Source of the DNA: Centroberyx gerrardi
Taxonomy: Eukaryota; Chordata; Actinopteri; Beryciformes; Berycidae
Length of the DNA stretch: 64,000 bases
Direction of reading: 5' to 3'
Assembly (NCBI RefSeq): GCF_048128805.1
Contig: NC_136015.1
Coordinates: 25,815,903-25,879,902, forward strand
The position numbers and the translations under genes were made by a program. Below, piece after piece: positions 58,682 through 64,000 of this stretch (the stretch's first letter is position 1; each line of letters begins with the position of its first letter). The notes under the pieces are model-generated. The model ran no database searches, was not told the DNA's origin, and saw only the letters and a list, made by a program, of their open reading frames with translations.

Positions 58682-58776
58682 CACAGTGATAAAGCGTCGT
58701 ACAAAAACCTCCCTCAGTCAGACTGAACTGACTGCTGCAGCTGGAAGCTACTGCAGGAACTGATACAGTTCACTGA

Positions 58777-58859
<83 letters not shown>

Positions 58860-58875
58860 TTGTCTGTTGAGAATT

Positions 58876-59871
58876 TATAATAATAATAATAATAACCTTA
58901 TTTATATAGCACTTACTAAAAATAGAGTTACAAAGTGCTTTACAAAGGCTAGATTAACAATCAGAAAAACAACACTAAGTAAGAATTGAATTAAAACAAC
59001 ATGAGATATGCAAATGTAAAAAACAAACACTAAAGCAATGAATCAGGTGTTAAAAGCAAGTCTCAAAAAGTGAGTTTTAAGAAGGGATTTGAAGGAGGCC
59101 GCTTTGCCCTCCTGATATCCTCAGGCAGGCAGTTCCAATGGGAAGGGGCCCTAATAGCAAAAGCACGACCACCTAGTGTCTTCAGCCTCCACCTAGGAAC
59201 TGCCAGAAGGGCCTTGCCGGAGGATCTCAGGCTGCCCTCTGGTTCATACGGGGTTAAAAGGTCTGTGATGTCAGAGGGAGCTAGACCGAGCCGTGCTTTG
59301 AAAGTAATCAATAAAATCTTAAAATCAATTCTAAAACTAATGAGTAGCCAATGAAGAGAGGCTAAGATTGGGGTGATGTGTTCTGTTCTTCTTGTACAAG
59401 TTAAAAGCCTGGCTGCTGCATTTTGGACTAATTGTAAATGTAAAAGGTTTTTCTTATTGAGGGTGGAGTATAAAGAAATGCAGTAATCTAGGCGGGAAAA
59501 AATAAAAATGTGGATAACTGGGAGCTTCATTTAGAGCACAGTCGTCTTTTGGTTTAAGCCAGGTCCGCATCAGGAGGTCTACATTTTGTGAAGTGATTAA
59601 ATCATTGCAGATAAAAGATTTGTTGTTCAAGGATCTCACATTCTGTAACATTAACTTGATAGCAACAGTTTTTGAAGCAACTGCAGTTGTGTTTTGGAGG
59701 GGGATACTGATCAGATTAGCTGGATTTACAGACCTGAAACCTGGCCTCAACATAGTGCTGGTATGTCTAGCCCTACTAATGAACACTAGGATATGAATGG
59801 GATAGGATAGGGGTTCAGGGTCAACATCATTAGGGGGTGGATAACTACTGTTTCCTATCCTGCCATTTTGA
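58876..59871 (-). mobile_element. Internally deleted L2 LINE, copy 3
   Basis: Open frame 59530-59063 covers the reverse-transcriptase C-terminus without a break (SRLDYCISLYSTLNKKNLLH to LPEDIRRAKR). The endonuclease start lies at 59786-59454. This is the best preserved of the three copies. Confidence 0.8.
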
Positions 59872-60041
59872 TGTGGTTCATAGTGTCTCTACCAGTTTTC
59901 CTTCTGAAGTTAAAACAGCCCACCTCCCACCTCAACAACCTGAAAGTTCCCCCAAATGAAGAGGACAGTTCCAGTGAAGAAGCCCAATCAGACCCATTAA
60001 AAGCACAACAACATCTAGCAAAGTAAGCTGTCCTGACAAAG

Positions 60042-60566
60042 GCAGGAGATCCTATCCATGTTGTCATCATTGTCTCTAAAGCACAGTGAGCATGTCAGAA
60101 ACCTGGGTGTTATTATGGACGCCAATCTTAACTTCCAGCATCACATCACCAATATTACGAAGACAGCCTTTTACCATTTAAAAAACATTTCCAAACTTAG
60201 GAGCTTCCTGTCCCCGTCTGACTCTGAAAAACTGGTCCATGCATTTATTTCCAGCAGATTAGATTACTGTAATGCCCTTTTTGCAGGACTTCCCAAAAAG
60301 ACAGTAGGTAGGCTCCAGCTCATCCAGAATGCTGCAGCAGAGTGCTAACTGGGACTAGGAAAATAGAGCACATTACTCCTGTACTGAGAACACTTCACTG
60401 GCTCCCGGTACAGTATACAATTGATTTCAAAGTATTACTGCTTGTTTACAAGGCCCTAAATGGTTTAACTCCTAAATACATTTCCGACCTGCTCACTGGC
60501 ATGCGCACGCAGCGACCGGCAGTGAGAGTTTGGCGTCCTCGTGTTGGTGTTTTATACTTGTTTTGA
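60042..60566 (+). repeat. L2-type RT C-terminal fragment, copy 3
   Basis: As copies 1 and 2, but with a one-base loss near 60340 that splits the frame (60058-60348, 60342-60566). Confidence 0.75.
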
Positions 60567-60749
60567 AGGTTTTATGTGTCCTTCCCAACCACTCAGCTGT
60601 TCCATCTCCATCCTCTCAAACCAAGACTGGGAAGCCTGGGAAGACTGGTTCAGTGCAAATACAAACACACACTAGACTTGTTGTGATTCATTCAGTCTCA
60701 GAAAACTGAATATTCTGTTAGTAATAATTTTTCCTTTGAATTTTTAAAG

Positions 60750-61070
60750 AAGTCTTCTAGCTTTTACTTGGAAAGGGGGACACGCCAAGGGTGTCTGTTG
60801 TCATCCTTTTTATTTGCCTCAGTGCTTGAGCGCTTTGCAGAGACAGAAGGATGATATGTAAATATTTCATGTTATATCCCTCTATGCTGACGACATCCTG
60901 CTTTTTATTTCTACTCCTGAAAATGCTCTTACTACTTTTGTAGATTTATTACAAAGATTCAGCATATTTTCTGGATACACTATAAACTTGACACAGGCAG
61001 AGGATTTACCATAGGACACTTAAGTAATGAGGGATCATTGGGTTAAAACATTGGATTATCTATCTACGTG
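60750..61070 (+). repeat. L1-type RT fossil in C8 3' flank
   Basis: Same form as in the C6 unit, including the short loss before the YADD-like region. Confidence 0.7.
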
Positions 61071-61409
61071 TAACCATAGAGAGAAATTTCCAAACAATAC
61101 ATGAGAGCAATTTTACTCCAGTCATGCAAAGAGTGATAAGAAATGGAAATGAAAATTGCCTCCTTTCATCCTAACATCCACACCTAGCTCCTGCATATCT
61201 TTAGGATATCACAGGTAAACATGATCACTTTCATGTTTCTGTCACAGAGTTAATGAATAATATAATATTAATATCCATGGAAACACAGCTGAGTTGGTAA
61301 ACAGATCTTTATTGTCTTAACATATCAAGAATCATATCTGCAAGCAGGAAAACATTACTTTTTAACTTTTTAAAGATGTAATAAGTCTGGTGAGAGAGAG
61401 AAAGAGAGG

Positions 61410-61469
<60 letters not shown>

Positions 61470-61530
61470 ACAGTGCAGAGTGAGAGCAGTAGCAGAGTAA
61501 AACCAGTAGCAGAAGTCCCAGTGAGTCAGG

Positions 61531-61862
61531 TCAGGACTGGGAACACCGGTCTCTCCTCAGTGTCTCCGAGAGCGGAGACTGGGAGCCCTGGGTGGCCTCA
61601 CAGGTCACAGAGCCCACCTTCCTCCACTGCTCTGCAGGGAGCCTCAGGGTGCTGCTCCAGCTGTAGCGGCCGTCCTTCTCCAGCACCCCGGGGCTCCTGC
61701 TCTCCTCCCAGCTGCTGCTGCTGCTGCTGCTGCCGTCCACCTTCCAGGCCAGCCTCCAGTCTGAGGGGAAGCCCTTGTTGGCCAGGCACATGAGCGTGGC
61801 CTTCCCCTGCTGCAGCTCCACGCTGGAGGGGGGCAGCACCGTCAGGGTGGGACGGACATCAC
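61531..61862 (-). CDS. Ig kappa-like constant exon C8
   Basis: About 110 aa, seven Ser after [18 protein letters not shown], so like C7. AATAAA 61313-61308. CT tract about 61392-61467. Served by the single J8. Confidence 0.95.
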
Positions 61863-62684
61863 CTAGGAGACACCGATCAGCTTAGAGGACAGGAAGGCTG
61901 CGGCTGTCAATCAATCACCGGGCGGTTTGACACCTTTACTGTGTGAGAGTCCATTTTCCCCTTTAAGGACTTTCTGTCAGATGCTTTTTATGCTCCACCA
62001 GTCACTCACTCACACATTGTTTCACTTCCCTTTAAGAAGCCTCTCATGCATATCAGCACAGAAAGAGTCCTCATATGACCACGAATATATCAAACTATAT
62101 AATAAAAGGAGTACAGATTTGGATACATTTTTAAATTTCTTTTCTAAATAAGCAAACATTTCTAACTGTATTTTAAATTAAACTAGAAACTGGAAAAATT
62201 GCAAACAAATTGGATTACAAATACATTTTGAAATAGGATTTTTTTCTTGAGGTTTGTTGAAACATAACTCTGTGTTTCTGTAAAGTATAAACCAAAAAAA
62301 AACATGACCATAAAATTAGAAAATGTCGAAATAGCTTGTGAAACCGTACGTCTACTTGAAGCGACAAAATAAGACATTTGACTACATTTTCAAATATTCA
62401 CAAGTTGTCAACAATCATTTAAGTGAAAATTGAAGATTAAAAAGCAATTTTGGAAAGTAGTAATGTTTTTCATTCATCTTTTCTAAAGGTCGTTGACTTT
62501 TCACAGTATGTCTACAATGTGTAAAAACAAAAGTGTAGTCAAGCAGCTGTAAGTTAGACTCCATGGTTAAGGAGAGAAACAGAGAAAAGAAAGCTAACTG
62601 TAAGTGATGTAAGTCAACACACTGGATACAGGAATAAAAGCCTTAATAAATAATATGATGTTTAAAATTTGTGCAGAAACTTAC

Positions 62685-62722
62685 TTCCAACATCCAGTCT
62701 GGTTCCTCCACCAAAAGTCAAC
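62685..62722 (-). CDS. J segment J8
   Basis: [15 protein letters not shown] heptamer 62723-62729, 23-bp spacer, nonamer 62753-62761. Only one J in this unit: the C-side flank looks like a Ja, the RSS-side flank like a Jb. Confidence 0.94.
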
Positions 62723-63149
62723 CACAGTGATACAAACTCATTGAGCCGCCGTACAAAAACCTCTCACTCTAGAGAGACACGGCTCTCTCACTTTGACAAC
62801 AACAAACTCACCAAAATCAGGCTGAATTTGTAAAACCTAGCTAGCTCATGTAATAACTAGCTAAATTATCACAAATAACACAACATTCCTACATTAATCA
62901 CTTTTGGTTTGTATACTGTTAAATTTGTCTTGTAGTGATATTTATTTCTCTAGCAGTGAACTTAAACAAGACAAAATAAATTCTTGAAGAAAACTTGTTT
63001 ATAGACATCAAGCCAAATCTAAATATTAATTAGATGAGATACATTGTTAATCAAGAGTTTGTTAAATTGATTGATCCATTTAGAAACAGCATCATCAGAG
63101 TAATCCAAGTCCCTGTTGGAGTCAGTCAGAGCATTTCCATAGAGAGCCA

Positions 63150-63197
63150 CTTTGCATCAGCAGCACCATGCTCCAGTGCTCTGGGAGAGTTTATAGT
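63150..63197 (+). promoter_or_regulatory. V16 promoter
   Basis: Octamer-like CTTTGCAT 63150-63157 and TATA-like GTTTATAGT 63189-63197. Confidence 0.75.
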
Positions 63198-63274
63198 CCT
63201 GAGAGTTGAACACTGGATGACTGACAGCTGTCCTTCATGACAACAGAAGCCACAGAAATCCTCCTCATCAAAAC

Positions 63275-63757
63275 ATGACTTTGATCTCCATCCTCATCTG
63301 GACTCTCCTCTGCTGCTGCTTCACAGGTAAAGTCCAGAGAATCAAACTCCTCTCCTCTATGAACATCCGTCCCTCTGAAATGAAGCGGAGAAAACCATGA
63401 CGGTGGTTTATGTTTTTGTCTCTGTATCCTCAGAGTCCAGAGGCCAGGTCACAGTGACTCAGCCTGGAGCAGTGAGGTCTGCTCCGGGAGGCTCCGTCAC
63501 CATCAGCTGTCGAACCAGTCCCAAGGTTTATCTATCGGGTAGCGACCACTGTTTAGCCTGGTACCAACAGAGAGATGGAGAAACTCCTAAACTCCTCATT
63601 TACTATGCCACTCAGAGAGCATCAGGGATTCCAGGTCGTTTTACAGGCAGTGGATCAGGGACTGACTTCACTCTGACCATCAGTGGAGTCCAGGCTGAAG
63701 ATGCAGCAGTTTACTACTGTCAGAGTTTCCACTATCTCAACAGTCAGCATCTGTTCA
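63275..63757 (+). CDS. Ig kappa-like V segment V16 (family 1)
   Basis: Leader 63275-63326, V exon 63434-63757. CDR1 [16 protein letters not shown] with an extra Cys, CDR2 YATQRAS, CDR3 [16 protein letters not shown]: heptamer 63758-63764, 12-bp spacer, nonamer 63777-63785. It looks functional. Sister of V6 in CDR1/CDR2. Confidence 0.95.
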
Positions 63758-63851
63758 CACAGTGATAAAGCGTCGTACAAAAACCTCCCTCAGTCAGACT
63801 GAACTGACTGCTGCAGCTGGAAGCTACTGCATGGACTGATACAGTTCACTG

Positions 63852-63852
<1 letters not shown>

Positions 63853-63920
<68 letters not shown>

Positions 63921-64000
63921 TCTCTACCAGTTTTCCTTCTGAAGTTAAAACAGCCCACCTCCCACCTCAACAACCTGAAAGTTCCCCCAAATGAAGAGGA
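63853..64000. repeat. CA tract and start of V 3' flank block (V16 unit)
   Basis: CA run 63853-63918, then the shared flank, cut by the window end. Confidence 0.8.

Noticed and set aside
1-64000. CRISPR arrays, bacterial operons, tRNA or rRNA genes
   Set aside because: Tandem repeats here are microsatellites and gene duplications. The DNA is clearly vertebrate, and no cloverleaf or rRNA sequence was recognised by eye.

Overview
This window is part of a teleost fish immunoglobulin light-chain locus of the kappa-like L1 type. Three lines of evidence support this. There are sixteen V-domain exons of the pattern C...W(Y/F)xQ...YYC, each followed by a 12-bp-spacer recombination signal (RSS). There are twelve J segments ([11 protein letters not shown]) preceded by 23-bp-spacer RSSs. 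There are seven C-kappa-like constant exons ending CSQS. The introns, AATAAA signals, dense CA and GA microsatellites, and LINE families (L2, L1/Tx1-like, Rex1-like, Nimb-like) also fit a percomorph-type fish. The species is not determined.

Orientation: every V lies on the + strand and every J and C on the - strand, so each V-J join must be an inversion. Each unit, read along the + strand, is: C 3' flank with an old L1 reverse-transcriptase fragment, a poly(A) signal and a GA tract; C exon (-); J-C intron; one or two J segments (-); a spacer; an octamer/TATA promoter; V leader and V exon (+); then a CA tract and a conserved V 3' flank. C exons are at 7.1, 14.1, 21.7 (frameshifted), 33.4, 38.9, 56.1 and 61.5 kb. 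Remnants remain near 27.2, 46.0 and 51.9 kb.

There are three V families. Family 1 (QVTVTQP...) has eleven members, family 2 (QNIVLTQP...) has two, and family 3 ((I/V)xTQSPES..., with its own promoter and leader) has four minus none lost in the window: V4, V7, V10 and V14, with family 1 comprising V1, V2, V5, V6, V8, V9, V12, V13, V15 and V16 (ten). V11 and V13 have no leader or promoter.

Region by region: 0-7 kb holds V1, a TTAA-flanked foldback element and an L2 LINE carrying a nested L1 tail. 7-16 kb holds C1, J1a/b, V2, an internally deleted L2 with a nested LINE, C2 and J2a/b. 16-24 kb holds V3, an unidentified coding-like block, V4, the aberrant C3/J3 and V5. 24-28 kb holds a hAT-like fragment, a Rex1-like LINE and a relic C. 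28-41 kb holds V6, V7, C5, J5a/b, V8, C6 and J6a/b. 41-54 kb is a V-rich stretch without J or C (V9 to V14), with LINEs, a solo LTR and a piggyBac-like remnant. 54-64 kb holds C7, J7a/b, V15, C8, J8 and V16.

The order family 3 V, C, family 1 V plus L2, C, family 1 V recurs at about 22-26 kb, which indicates large tandem duplications on top of the smaller unit repeat. The genes work together as substrates for RAG: one V inverts onto one J, is spliced to the adjacent C, and encodes one light chain.
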